A stretch of 64,000 nt of DNA, from the NCBI GenBank assembly GCA_020091685.1, contig CM034600.1:38870034-38934033 (forward strand), read 5' to 3'. The notes beneath the pieces are model-generated. The model was not told where the DNA came from and made no database searches. It worked only from the letters and a program-made list of their open reading frames with translations. Shown here one piece after another: positions 51,401 through 60,945 of this stretch (position 1 is its first letter; each line of letters begins with the position of its first letter). The DNA comes from Lutjanus erythropterus (taxonomy: Eukaryota > Chordata > Actinopteri > Lutjaniformes > Lutjanidae). The translations under genes were made by a program, and so were the position numbers.

Positions 51401-51571
51401 CTGTCGTCTCAGACGGTCCTGGAGCTGAGCCACATGAAGCAGAACCGACTGAGGAACAGCAAGCTGCTTGATGATTGGACAACTGTGGAGGAGCTGCTGA
51501 CTCATGGGACACGGGTGGAGAGCGACAGCCAGCTGTGTCCCAGCCCTCTGTTGTCGGTTACCACTGTCTGA
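31003..51571 (+). CDS. PDZRN3/PDZRN4/PDZD4-family tail protein with N-terminal MGC and no visible RING or PDZ domain
   Basis: Six exons (31003-31029, 45927-46159, 47286-47472, 47599-47694, 48652-49159, 50619-51571) total 2004 nt with all phases matching and give 667 residues. Residues 1-9 are MGCRLTRTK, a myristoylation-type start with an adjacent Cys. Residues 41-52 are strongly basic. The middle is Ser/Pro/Tyr-rich and probably disordered. Residues about 532-667 match the conserved C-terminus of PDZRN3, PDZRN4 and PDZD4: NQLLRARA...ERSEVTTDEE, GRYWSRTERRRHL, VLELSHMK, WTTVEELLTHGT and the terminal LLSVTTV. Those proteins are membrane/synapse-associated scaffolds or ubiquitin ligases. The tail suggests a scaffold that binds PDZ partners through TTV; that role is inferred. 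Human PDZD4 also begins MGC (from memory), so a PDZD4-related paralogue is the best guess. The join of exon 1 to exon 2 across about 14.9 kb is the weakest link. Confidence 0.72.
31440..31970 (+). repeat. Dispersed repeat family A, uninterrupted copy
   Basis: Starts with aaagggatagttta and contains tactgctgtggacaggg, ctccaaaccaaccaaact and gcaggtctaccgctgc. The same blocks in the same order occur at 42815-42950 and 43910-44160, where a LINE fragment separates them. Class unknown; possibly a non-autonomous DNA element. Confidence 0.6.
33530..33680 (+). repeat. Tandem duplication of about 75 bp
   Basis: Two adjacent diverged copies share cacttgtt, atgaagtcca, atttcatgacg/atctcatgaag and cctgctggactgg. 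It lies in the long first intron of the PDZRN-tail gene. Confidence 0.6.
35175..35560 (+). repeat. Dispersed repeat family J, + copy
   Basis: Begins tagtcttgcatagccagact and contains aagtaacagctgctagcttg. The complement of 37780-38225 carries related blocks (aggtctggctccacacac, aaggtaacagctttt, gaggctgttcttgtttcctg). A known style of fish repeat; class not assigned. Confidence 0.55.
36135..36359 (-). CDS. Possible small secreted-protein ORF or first exon (unrecognised)
   Basis: On the minus strand an ATG at 36359 opens a 74-residue frame that stops at 36135. The start MNMCQKTFVLLSSLQIVQLC resembles a signal peptide: one Lys, then a hydrophobic stretch, then small or polar residues. The rest is hydrophilic (VEPFDHRGVQPGDVALNENT, ending STNGNY). 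The region is unusually rich in CpG for this window, and upstream (36360-36430) lies more CpG-rich sequence. I recognise no family. It lies antisense within the first intron of the PDZRN-tail gene. It may be a complete small gene, the first exon of a larger one, or a chance ORF in a CpG-rich patch. Confidence 0.25.
   Translation of the reverse strand: MNMCQKTFVLLSSLQIVQLCMSKECVEPQPVEPFDHRGVQPGDVALNENTARLRALITDHREGKKPQKSTNGNY
36964..37310 (+). mobile_element. hAT-like short non-autonomous element (family C)
   Basis: Starts tggggctgaatgattttg and ends ttaaattgtgtagccctt. The ends are imperfect inverted repeats related to CAGGGCTGCACAAT. The interior matches the copy at 61623-61965, including the poly-T block followed by gcaggaat and gaagatgttt. 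Flanking 8-bp duplications are not convincing here. Confidence 0.65.
37340..37720 (+). repeat. Dispersed repeat family F, + copy
   Basis: Contains caacagatggtgaagcacct, gcccctagtggctgg, agaagtcagctgtca and aacagagcagtcaaaa. Related copies lie at 25660-25870 (same strand) and 1430-1790 (opposite strand). Confidence 0.65.
37780..38225 (-). repeat. Dispersed repeat family J, inverted copy
   Basis: Ends in ggctatgtgagactagt, the complement of the start of the copy at 35175. Internal blocks match in reverse order. Together the two copies form a widely spaced inverted pair about 2.2 kb apart. Confidence 0.55.
38230..40110. other. No recognised gene (intron 1 of the PDZRN-tail gene)
   Basis: Includes a short CpG-containing patch (ctctcgcgagatctcgccgg near 38553) and A/T runs. 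The minus-strand frame at 39351-39689 has no recognised motif or splice support. Confidence 0.4.
40114..40159 (+). repeat. (AAG)n microsatellite
   Basis: About 15 GAA/AAG units. Confidence 0.95.
41460..41620 (+). repeat. Family R2 tail fragment
   Basis: Shares cctcaagtctggggagga, caaccatagatcatatatt and tccaactcattatttg with the ends of the copies at 57131 and 62850. Confidence 0.6.
42259..42448 (+). repeat. Two (GT)n tracts
   Basis: GT runs at about 42259-42291 and 42401-42448, separated by GT-biased sequence. Confidence 0.9.
42815..44235 (+). repeat. Repeat family A copy split by a LINE insertion
   Basis: The left part (about 42815-42950) has aaaggggtagtttgta and tactgctgtggacaggg. The right part (about 43910-44160) has gatatttagaatattttcat, caaaccaaccaaact and ctggtctaccgctgc. 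At 31440-31970 the same parts are contiguous. The intervening sequence encodes a LINE reverse-transcriptase fragment. Confidence 0.6.
42945..43900 (+). mobile_element. L1-like LINE ORF2 C-terminal fragment (broken)
   Basis: Three broken frames resemble the region after the reverse-transcriptase core in vertebrate L1-type elements. They are LQSFLKVW...LTPLFSNPDFHPG (about 42950-43075), WETDFGAEIEYEEWDDMW with NKCKNTEG (43161-43500), and a W-containing block ending about 43760. Stop codons separate the parts, so it is a dead 5'-truncated copy. It lies in the first intron of the PDZRN-tail gene. Confidence 0.7.
44785..45430 (+). mobile_element. Probable hAT-like non-autonomous element with internal insertion
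   Basis: Begins gtgctgggcaatatatcaat and ends gatctcacccagctg, with AT-rich ends resembling a common fish MITE. The interior has gttgtcttttcctggtttta and ttgcctttacccac. An (AATAG)n tract at 45033-45067 and a block ending ggtggactgtccctttaaag appear inserted inside it. Confidence 0.45.
45033..45067 (+). repeat. (AATAG)n pentanucleotide microsatellite
   Basis: About seven units of aatag in direct tandem. Confidence 0.95.
45927..46159 (+). CDS. PDZRN-tail gene, exon 2
   Basis: The acceptor is ccctctgatcag at 45926 and the donor is cagg|gtaggt at 46160. It encodes residues 10-86: His-rich AKNHEPSHHRHHEELHFVDE, then YGQPITMQ, a basic cluster GRRGRGHRKRRSR that could act as a nuclear-localisation or membrane-binding patch, and ERHWEALRAMGLMEGEEG. 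Phase 0 in, phase 2 out. I recognise no domain in it. Confidence 0.75.
46228..46580 (+). repeat. Dispersed repeat family I in an intron
   Basis: Starts gcagaggtgggaccaagtca, with aggtcaagccagtcacaagt and later ctcaatatctagaaaaatg. It lies in the intron between exons 2 and 3 of the PDZRN-tail gene, 70 bases after the donor. Confidence 0.6.
46590..46870 (+). repeat. Degenerate G-rich minisatellite
   Basis: Loose repetition of a unit of roughly 25-30 bases related to gggntaaagtttgg across the intron between exons 2 and 3 of the PDZRN-tail gene. Strongly G-over-C on the + strand. Confidence 0.45.
47286..47472 (+). CDS. PDZRN-tail gene, exon 3
   Basis: The acceptor is ttttccacacag at 47285 and the donor is cag|gtgatt at 47473. 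It encodes residues 87 (split) to 149 with two related Met/Tyr-rich blocks, MTMSPDLYSASSH and MMMSPDVYPPNGY. It ends LDHLDRLDYQ. Two Met-Ser-Pro-Asp-(Leu/Val)-Tyr units suggest a small internal duplication. Phase 2 in, phase 0 out. Confidence 0.78.
47599..47694 (+). CDS. PDZRN-tail gene, exon 4
   Basis: The acceptor is tctattccag at 47598 and the donor is cag|gtggct at 47695. It is exactly 96 nt (32 codons, symmetric phase 0-0), so skipping it would keep the frame. Encodes APEMLPYQPNSESCLIGCYN and TEEMEPKNFPRQ. No domain recognised. Confidence 0.78.
47890..48500 (+). repeat. Intronic long-period tandem repeat (about four units)
   Basis: Units carry acactattggg, agcagggtt, a variable tail taat-attctg(t/g)ggctgac, then a GACT/GACC-rich stretch and gatagagctgctg. 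The acactattggg block recurs at about 47953, 48095, 48242 and 48440, so the period is about 142-200 bp. The variable spacing comes from the (CTGA)n-like part. It lies in the 957-bp intron between exons 4 and 5 of the PDZRN-tail gene. Confidence 0.8.
48652..49159 (+). CDS. PDZRN-tail gene, exon 5 (Ser-rich, DSGFHS motif)
   Basis: The acceptor is tactttctctttag at 48651 and the donor is ctg|gttagt at 49160. It encodes residues 182-350: SDCRPPWRSDRVLGYLPLSE, a Ser run (GSSSSSESLISSEP), then SDSGFHSVS and a His/Arg-rich stretch. D254-S255-G256-F257-H258-S259 fits the DSGxxS beta-TrCP phosphodegron pattern. The exon is G+C-rich, as is exon 6, in contrast to the flanking introns. Phase 0 in, phase 1 out. 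Confidence 0.82.
49160..50618 (+). other. Intron 5 of the PDZRN-tail gene
   Basis: 1459 bp between a gttagt donor and a ctgtctgcag acceptor. Apart from gctaact-type words near 49505-49535 I see no repeat or exon in it. Confidence 0.6.
50619..51571 (+). CDS. PDZRN-tail gene, last coding exon (conserved C-terminus)
   Basis: The acceptor is ttctgtctgcag at 50618 and the frame runs to a TGA at 51569-51571. It encodes residues 351-667. The first half is low-complexity and basic/Ser-rich. The second half carries the family blocks: VRNQLLRARAYRLARERSE, VTTDEE, an acidic insert (GEGEREGEEEGEDG), GRYWSRTERRRHL, TVLELSHMKQNRLRN, LLDDWTTVEELLTHGT and LLSVTTV. In PDZRN3 and PDZD4, as I recall them, these blocks are in the same order, but with a short DAVSEMKM linker where the acidic insert sits, and with a conserved MEWKVK segment before them that is missing here. 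Confidence 0.88.
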
Positions 51572-53390
51572 TGGGAAAACCTCTGGCACACAATCCCACT
51601 GTGGGTTACTGCTCATTGATGGAACTCTCCAACGCTCAGGCCCAGATTCATTCAAGGTCTGCGAAGTGAAAAGTGTAGATGTACGTGCTAAAATGACCAA
51701 ATCAGAAAGATGAGTTTATTTAATGTGAAATTATGCTGACTGAGGTCATGGTCCTGCATCTCTCAATAATAATATTATTTTGATTATTTTGAACACTGTA
51801 TCTTGTTGTCACAGCCGTGTATGTCAATAACGCACCCAAGCCACAAGTTCACTTTTGACGTCTTGCCTGATATCAGAAAGAACTGCCAACTCAATACACT
51901 CTCATTTCCGTCTACAGTCGGACATTACCTCCGCTCTAGCTGATTTCTGTGGAAGAGGGGGATTCGATTTTCACCAACCAATCACTAGAGACCAAAGTAT
52001 CTGCATGAATCTAACATCATTTAGAGTCAACACTGAGGCATAGCCATGCAAACATACTGGTTTTGCTGTGTTTTTAAGAGTGAAGCAGGGTGAATTAAAA
52101 ACAAACTATGATGTCAGGCGATACTGAGAAGACACACTGTCCAGAAAAGCCTAAATAGCAGCGTCAATCATGTCCGTAGTGGTCGCCTCCTTGGTTCTGC
52201 CCCCCACTGCGTTCATTGGACTGATCAAACCACTGTTTCATGTACTGATACCAGACCAGAAGCAATAAACTTGGTGTAGTGGACGAATTCAAAGGTCTGG
52301 ACCCAGGCAATTTGATGGCATCATGTTTACTGTCAGTCCTTAGTGTCTGTCCAAGAGTGCAATGAGTGCACAGCCTCCATTGTCACAAAACAATGCTTAT
52401 TCACTCAGAAAAGGTTACAGCGGGGACACACAGGGTGCAGAAACTCTGCAAAGCGCCCCATCCGCCGCCCATGTTAATCAATTGGGCTGAACACACAGAG
52501 CACACTGTGGCGCAGAGCTGCATGGCTGGTTTGCAATCTGCAGAAATAGTTCAGAGTCTGGTCTGTTTTTTCCATGTTCCACAAGTGAGTCTGGCATGAA
52601 AACACACTGATAATCTACTAAAAACTATATAAATGATATATTACCTATGATGCAAATGATCTGATTCTGATAAATGATGACATTTGCATCCTGTGAGTCC
52701 CAGCTCTTTTAATTTCTCTCCTCCCTACCTCCTGTTCACATGGACTTTCAAATCCCCTGATTTTTTCTCCACATGATGAAATGTCAAAATCTGCCCGTCT
52801 ACTACATTTATTAGAAATAGTATCACTGCTGTTTGTGGCTGTGCTTTTTTTTAGCATTATGTGTATATTCCACATGTTTGTCTGTTATGTTTACAGAGAG
52901 AGAGAGAAAGACAAGCAGAGCAGACTGCTCCATCCAGGATCACATAAAAAGCAGAACTGCTTGTTGAGTGGAGAGGAGAAATGCGCTTCTGGTGTTTTCA
53001 GCCAGGCTGCTGCTCCAGCCAGCACTGATGCATCACAGCGCTTTGCGGCGCTTCCGCCTCCTGTGTGTCTCCGAGGTTCAGTGTTCACTAGCAAACTTAC
53101 AAGCTAGATAGCTCATAGCTCTTTAGCTCATGCAATTATTTATTCGTTTTAGTCAGGCAATTTCATTGTGATGTATATCTTCATCAAAATGACCAAAAAC
53201 AAAAAAAAAAGTGAGGCAACTACAAGCATTCAAGAATCAGCACACTGTAATGGAGCTTGTTTGCTAGAAATGGCTGCTGATGATTTTTATATGGTGGGAT
53301 CTGGCGGGGGTTGGACTCCCTCCACCTCCAAGAGTCAACAGTTATAATCAAAGTGTCATTTTCTTGCAGTGATGTGGCACTGACTTGTCA
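51572..53390. other. 3' UTR and downstream flank
   Basis: Follows the stop of the PDZRN-tail gene; the candidate AATAAA at 52264 lies inside. No further exon or recognised repeat. Confidence 0.45.
52264..52269 (+). terminator. Candidate polyadenylation signal of the PDZRN-tail gene
   Basis: AATAAA in agcaataaac, about 690 bases after the stop codon, is the first canonical hexamer I saw downstream. The GT-rich downstream element is weak. The actual 3' end is not shown. Confidence 0.35.
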
Positions 53391-53634
53391 TAGGGCTGAA
53401 CAATTTTGAAAAAAATCTAATTGCAATCATTTTGACTGATATTATAGTTGCAATATAATTTGCACTTTTAGGGGGAATAAAATTTTTTACTTATTTATTC
53501 TCATTTTCATGTGTAGGCCAGCGCAATAACATTGGATTTATATTTTCACATGCGTTTTTCCTTTTCAAATATTGTGCGTCCTGCTGTTTGATCATTGCAG
53601 TGGGCCATATTGCAATTTTAATAAAATTTCGATT
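53391..53634 (+). mobile_element. hAT-like family C copy, right end lost
   Basis: Starts tagggctgaacaattttg, as at 61623, and runs to ccatattgcaattttaataa aatttcgatta, where homology stops short of the terminal gtgcagccctg. Confidence 0.65.
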
Positions 53635-55634
53635 ACTACTACTACCACCTGGGCAAAAACAACTGGCCCCCCTCGTAAAATTAGTCTAGAACCGCAACTG
53701 AATCAACCACAGCCAATATGCAGCTGGAAAACCAAAACTACGAGCAGCTAGGTTTATATGACTTTCTTTGCAATGTGAAAATAAAAACAAAGGCCTTTAT
53801 ATAAAATGGATGCTTACAGACATGAGGCAATGACAAATTTAGCATAATTTGAGCATTAATGAAAACCTAATTGCCAAAATGCAATTAAATCAGACTTATG
53901 CCACAGTCTTAGTGAATCTGGATCTCAGTCATTTACAGTCTGACAGGGAGTTCTGACTTACTGTGTCTCTTCAAATGGGTCAAGAATTATAAGAACAATG
54001 GGAGAACTGGAAACTGGGGCTTGGTGGAAAAATATATTCAGACAAGGTCTAACTGAACAGAAATCATAAATATGACAATCTTACCAACCCTGGAGAAACT
54101 GACTGAATCTTAACTGAGTTTAAACCAACACTACTGTCTGACGAGAACCTCTAAACCAACACTTGCGATAGAAACGAGTTTCAGAGCTTCAGACTCTGCG
54201 GTGTTAACAGACTCACTGGAAGGACTGATCGGATTCTTCACACACCAGACCGCCTGTGACTGCTCTGAAATATCACACGATCGGTTGCACTGCCTTGTGG
54301 AAAAGTGTCTCCATCTCCTTTTTTTTTTCTGTTTTTTTCTGCCTTCGTTTCCGTCTCTGTGCCATAAAATGTCAAGGTCGACTCTCTGAAATGACAAAAC
54401 TGTTGGGACGCTCTGCTGTAAGCTTGTTAGAGGATTTCTGCACCTTTATGATCAAACAGCCTCTAAATCCCCTAAGACGCTGTTTCACCAGACTGTTGTT
54501 CTTTTTTAGTCACCACTCTCACCGGTTTCTCCTGGGTGGTTTACCATTTTAATCTCAGTGCACTCACACAGTCTTGGAGTGTAAATAAATGAGACGCTAT
54601 AGAGGGGGCTCAACAGTCTCCATGCAGCACTGTGTGCAACTGGGATTGTATCTCAGAAGACTTCTGCTGGGTTCATAGTATTCTGCTGCAGTTAATGGAT
54701 TCATAAAAATCACTATACATACATTATCTTTAAAGGAACAGTTTGAAATTTTGGGAAATAATCTTTTTGCTTTCGTGCCAAGAGAAGATAGATTGATGAT
54801 AGACGTTAAAGCTACTACAAGGAGTTTTATAACTGATTACGAAACCATCTAAATATATTTCTAATGCCTCCGTATGACCTACATAAGCAAACAAGACCAT
54901 CAGAGAAAAGATCAGCTATTTCTGTGCAGTTATTCTTAATGGCTGCCACCAGGTCAGATTCTCCTTGAAATCAGATGAAACAAGCCTGCGATTACATTTT
55001 CATAGACAAGGTTACAGTGAGGAGGATGTTAGCCAGATATAACGAAGCAGGAGGAGATTTTTTATGTAGATCAGTGTTTCGCAAACTCTCTACAACCGTG
55101 TTCCACCGGACTGCTTCATGGACACTTTACTGGTTGTGCGTGGTTCACTTCATTTTGAACAAGGCTGCTCAAAATATTCTCCTCCTGATCTACACTTCTC
55201 TTCACAATAGTTCCTGTTTGGAGCCACAGTTGCAGTGTTTTTGAGCCATTCATTGTCAGTCTCTTCATTTTACCACTTACTATCTTGCCTTCAACTCGTA
55301 ATTACCTGTAATTAAGCGTGACATATGCACACCCTACATGCATGATTGTGACTACACAGTAGGCTGATATTGAGCCAAAAATACAGCAGAGATAGAACTT
55401 ATTTTAAGTTACATTTCAGTTTTGATCTCATATTTTGTATGTTGTCATTACCAAATGTAGTATTTTAATTGTACCATTTTTAAAATTCATATATTTCATT
55501 TAAAAAAATATTTCTGAGATTCCTTGTACCACTTGTGAGCATTCATGTATCACCAGTGGTACTCGTGCCACAGTTTGAGAATCTAGAATGTAGATTATTT
55601 CATTTTTGCCATTATACTTTGTGGCTATTATTTC

Positions 55635-55760
55635 ATTTAATTTAATTTCATTTATTAGGATCCACATTAGCTGCAGCCGTAGCAACAGCTATTCTTGCTG
55701 GGGTCCACGCCAAACATAATACTATATACATTATAGTACATACTCACAAAAAAAACCCCA
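55635..55760 (-). repeat. LINE 3'-end-like repeat
   Basis: Phrases ttaggatccacattagctgc and attcttgctggggtccac resemble a very common fish retroelement end. An A-rich tail with caacaacaa units follows to about 55860. Confidence 0.5.
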
Positions 55761-57130
55761 AAAACATCCCCCCACCACCACAACGACAACAACAACAACA
55801 AAACAACACAAAACAGGACCAAGCTCTTATCATCCAAATAAAAAAAAAAACTAAAGATTTTTGCATAGATACAGGATACCAGTGGCTCATATGTAAGTTA
55901 AAGCACAAACTCTAGCCTATTATAATCAAAGTCAACAACAAAATCAATGAGCTTACAGAAAAGCCTCCAGGTGCTCCAAAGATCTATAAAAAGGTTTTAT
56001 AGCGTTTCTATCATTCTACAGAATCATTTCATAACAGGAAACACTACCACTTTTGTCCACAGGGGGCTCCAAAACAACACAATATGAAAGTTTTGTGTAG
56101 TATCTTTAATTATGAAGCTACAGCCAAGAGCTTAGCATAAAGACTAGAAGCAGGGGGAAAGAGTTAGCCTGGATAGAACACAACTGGTCCAGCAGGCTGC
56201 TCCTCATAAAAGCAAACAATAGAGTAGGAAAATATTTTATTTTCTATCATTTGCATGTAAATGGCAGAAATTTGTCTTTGCTTACATGTGCGCAAACACA
56301 TAACATAATACACTGACATAGAGACAAAATAGAAGCTACATTAAAAAGAGCACCAGGTGCTTGATGGTGGGGCCTGAGTCTGGGTCAGGAGAAAGAATAA
56401 ATAGATGTAAAGTGCTGACGAAGTAGCCAGACTTCAAAAAGTGCCTGTCCTTACTGATTAAGATATTTTATGGCAACAGGAAGAAATTACTTTCGGTAGA
56501 TGTTTGTCTTTTTGCACAGGGGACTCTAGCTGAAACTAGTGACTTGGAGAATGGCTGTGGTCATCTAAAATTCTGCCACTTAGGCGTTGGACTGCTCTGC
56601 CGTGGCGTCAGGACAGTTGGGTCTGTTTGCAGCCTGTAATTGTTCTGCCCAGTTTAACTACTTAAAACTGCGACTTGTCCTTTAAAATTTCTGGGGTTTT
56701 TTTACCAATTAAACAAACAACTATAATGTGTTGTTTATTAAGCTTTAGAGGTGCTGGTGGGCAGATTTTTATTGACCTTTCGGACGGAGCCAGGCGAGCT
56801 GTTTTAGAGTCAGAATCAGGTTTATTGGCTATTAAGTAGGTTTTCACACACGTGAAATGCCAACTTTTGACTTCAGCTTGGGTGAGATTTGTTCCTCTAT
56901 GGGAAATCTGTGGTCAGTGATTAAATCTGTGAGCCACCCACACACACAAAAGAAGACAACCCTCATCCCATAGAGGTAAGTTGCTTGGTGATTTTGCTGA
57001 AAAGTAGCAGGTTAGTTGCTTAACCAAAAACTGGCTGCTCCACCAGAACACTCATTGCAATGATTTGTTGTTGCACGGTTTTTGTTCAAACAGATGAACA
57101 TCAGAGAACTCACAAACAATCAGTGAAACC

Positions 57131-57760
57131 TTAAAGGAGAAATCTGCAATATATTTACTGTAATTTATCATAAAATTCTTCTGACAACAAATCTGCAGCC
57201 GCGGTGTCCTTTGAAATTTCTATTCCAGGCTGGATTAACTGTTTTAGTTTGCCTGTTTCATGTTAATTAGAGTTCAGATTCATGCTGAATGTTCGCAGAA
57301 TGAATTAATGTCTGTTTATGAGTCATAAGAAATCATTAATAATCTTTTAGAAGGAGTAGATGTTTATAATGGTTAAATTGAGTAAAAAGTTAATGGAGTT
57401 TGGCAGGCAGAAAGACAGTCACTGAACTCCAACTCCAGAGTGTGTATTTTCAGAGCAGTGGGCTTTTGTTTTCAGGATAACAAGATGAACTTAACATTTA
57501 CGGACAACTGACAGTAACAAACAGCTGATCAACTTACAGTGGAGGACTTGTCGTCGCTTGTTATTGTTTAATTTTCAATGTCTCGCTTGTCCTGCGATCC
57601 TGCAGTGTTCCTGCAGCTGGCCTGAGTTTCTGCAAGTCGGCAGGCAGCAGGGGAGAAACAACTTCCTTCAACCATAGATCACATATTAAATAGGGATTCA
57701 ATGCATATTTCATATACAGTCGATGGCTCCAACTTGATATTTGCACCCCTGTACTTTTAC
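57131..57760 (+). repeat. Dispersed repeat family R2, longest + copy
   Basis: Runs from gagaaatctgcaatatattt through ggagtagatgtttataatgg, agtgggcttttgttttcagg, gctgatcaacttacagtgg and ccatagatcacatattaaat. Best reference copy for the family in this window. Confidence 0.75.
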
Positions 57761-58683
57761 TCTTGTACTATGCTCTGCACCTCAGGGCATCTGAGAACGT
57801 GACGACAAAAAAGTTTGAGAACGGCTCGTGACATAGAGGTCTGCAAGCCCATCGGGACCGGGCTCTAGCCTTTTCTTAAATAGAACAGGCTGGGGTCAGA
57901 CTCATTTAACTTCTTTCCTTGCATTGAGACCATATAGGCTCCATGCAGAGCACACTGCATGAAATATTGTTCTACTGATTATATTCTAAATATTACACAT
58001 ATGCATTACACACACTCTGTTTACTTGAGAGATCTAAGTGGGTATTGGTGTTGTAAAGTTGCACGCTGTTTTGGGCCGGGCGAGGGCTGGAGTTTTTGGC
58101 TCATTCGGGGCTCTAAGTGTGGTGTGAAGGTGTGAGATCTGTCAATAGCGTGAGTCACGCTCAGTGCCTGAGAGTAGGCAGCCCTGTATAAAGACAGATA
58201 AAAAGGCAAATACTTCAAGTCAAGAAGCATAAACAAAAAATAGAAAATTGACAAAACATGAGGAAAAAAAAGCTGCAAGAAGAATCTCTCAGATTGTGTT
58301 GATTTTGGAGGCACCTGTGGACAAAAGCGGTATTTTTTACAACAAAATAACCACAGAAATAAAATTATCTAAACAAAAATCTCCTCCAGCTTATTTTTAA
58401 CTGGTTGAAATTGGTTAATCACTTTGTCTGAGAAAGTTGGTGATGGTCTTGTTTGCTTATGTGGGTCATATAGAGACATCGGTTATAAATTTAGGCTGTT
58501 TCATAACCAGTTAAAAAACTCCTTGTAGTGGCTTTAAATATTCCTTTTCCAACTAAGCTCACAGCTGCTGGCTGTAGTAGAGTCTTAGCTAAAGGACAGA
58601 TGTGAGAGTGGTGTGCATCTTCTCATCAAACTCTCAGTGAGGAGGCAAATACCATATTTTGCAAAATGTCAAACTATTCTTTA

Positions 58684-59212
58684 AAGAGAAAGTTCACCTA
58701 AAAATTTATATTATCTGCTCACCCTCATGCTGATTGAAGTTCAGGTTTAGTTTTTTTTAGTCCACAAAACACTGCTGGAGTTTCACAGGAAAACAGCGTC
58801 GCATAATCTCCCAAACAAAATTAACAAAAAAAATAAAATGCCTCCATACTGCTCGTCTGGTGTAACCAAAGTCTCCTGAAGCCCCAACTTGACTAAAGAT
58901 CTTTAGCTTGAAGCCAGATTCACATTTGAACTGCATGTCTGAACTGGGCGTGTGTGGTGTGACGGTGTGCAAACTGCATGTTGGGACTTTAGGATGTTTG
59001 GATTACGCCAGACAAGCAGTATGGAGGCATTAAATGTTTCTTTTTGGTTGTTTTTTTCCATTTGAAAAGTGGTCACCATTCACTTCTGTAACACTGCTCT
59101 GTGAAACTCAGCAGTGTTTTGCGGACTAACAAAACAAACCCGACCTTCAATCGGCATGAGGGTGAGTAGATAATGACTGGATTTTCTTTTTTGGGTGAAC
59201 TGTCCCCTTCAT
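58684..59212. mobile_element. Fold-back (inverted-repeat) element
   Basis: The left arm (aagttcacctaaaaatttat, ctgctcaccctcatgctgat, aaaacactgctggagtttca) is mirrored by the complement of the right arm (gaaactcagcagtgttttgc, catgagggtgagtagataat, gggtgaactgtccccttc). Arms exceed 100 bp; the roughly 270-bp middle is unrelated to a coding gene. Confidence 0.7.
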
Positions 59213-60679
59213 ATGTTTCAGTTCCTGATATTTGTGACAACACAACATCTGCAGTGGTATCACAGTAAAGAGACTCGGTACATATCACTATGTTTAGTTA
59301 CAAAATGAGACATCAGCAGAAATTCAACCAAATGATGGCACTTCTTAATCTTTAAATGAGACTTTTATCCCGATCAGATCCTTTTAAATCAAGTCTGTCA
59401 CCTGATCCTGTGTGTGCCGCATCGCCACAGGAGTCTGATTACTATTAATAGGATTAAACCAGTGACAAATACTGGTATCTTGTCACGAGGTCTCCTATAA
59501 GCCAATATGATTACAGGCACCTTTGAAAGAAAAGGGGTGGTTGGATTAATCTGAGACATGTAAATCAGGGTTAAATGTTATGATGTAATAATGTGTTATA
59601 TAATGAAACTGTTCAATGCAATTTTGTTAAAAATAAGGAAATGTCCATTTATTTTCATATTCTGTCGAGGTTAGCGAGGAATGAAATCCTGAGGACGGTT
59701 TTCAGGTCACAGAGTTGGACTGGGTAATATTTAAGGGTTTCTTTTTCTAAACTATGTGTGTGCGCGTGTGTGTGTGTGCAAGAAAGAGAATATAAAGTTT
59801 GATACTAACTTGTCAGTAGTGTTTAGCCAAAGATATTGTGTGACTTTGGTTTGTGGACGATCTAGAAAAACTATCACTGTACGATGTAAAAGTATATTTT
59901 ATAACCATATTAGTTTTTTATATATTTTAATCTTTATTTTGCCTCGAGTAGATTACTTTTCACCAACATCCTGCTCTGCTAGTGTGTGTGCATAGATGTT
60001 AGTGTACAATCGAACTGTTAGCATAAAGACGCTTTATCGTTACAGTCTAAACCTAGCATGCTAACTCCTGATTAGCACAGAAGCATTTCAGTGATTGCCC
60101 AAAGTGTCAAAAGTGCTGAAGTCTGTGGAAACAAAGAAAAGAAAAGAAGAGATGTTCTAAAACCACATGTAATCGAATTTGTGAAGTTCAACCTTTGCGG
60201 ACAGAGGAAAATAACCAGCGCAGGCATGGGAGTTCGTTGACTGCTGAATTTGATTGACAAACAAGAATTGTGTTAAAAAATATAAATAATTTTGTGAAGC
60301 ATGCAGCCGGTCAAATACTTTATCCTAGCTTATTTCATCTGTCCATCTGAGGCCAAAGGAAAGTCTTTATCTGAAAGGCGTATGAATAACACTCCAGGTT
60401 CTTAAGTCATTTTGTGTTTGATCAAAAAGCGCAGTTTTGTGTTTTTGCATGTCATTTCACGCCACTTGCAACTTAAATTAGTGATGTGGTGTGTTATGTA
60501 ATGTGCAAATGTCATAAAAAAAAAAGTTAGGCGACGTAGTATGAAGTGGAGCTGCAACTAACAATTATTTTGATTATTGATTAACCTCTTGATTATTTTC
60601 TTGATTAATCAATTTGTAATTTGGTCCATAAAATGTCAGACAGCGGTTAAAAATATTTAACAGTGTTCCCCAAAGACCA

Positions 60680-60945
60680 GGATATGATTTGATTTTATTT
60701 AGCATATATGCAAAAAAACATAAACAAAATAAATGAAAAATAATAATAACGAGAATATGCAAAACAGACTAAAAGCGTACAAGGCTTATCTTGGGTCTCC
60801 CCCAGTTATAAATTGAAGCAGATCAAAATGCAATAAAGATTACTGATTACAATTTTGAGCTTAAATATTTAGAATCAAACTCTTATTCCTGTTCCTGTTA
60901 TGAAAAGAAAACACAAAATAATCATACCAAAATACATCTTAAATA
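60680..60945 (+). repeat. Dispersed repeat family E
   Basis: Parallel to 17765-18135: tgatttgattttatttagca, aacgagaatatgcaaaac, gactaaaagcgtacaaggct and aataatcataccaaaata. Confidence 0.55.

Noticed and set aside
51158..51700. Minus-strand 180-residue frame
   Set aside because: Antisense shadow of the conserved last exon of the PDZRN-tail gene.
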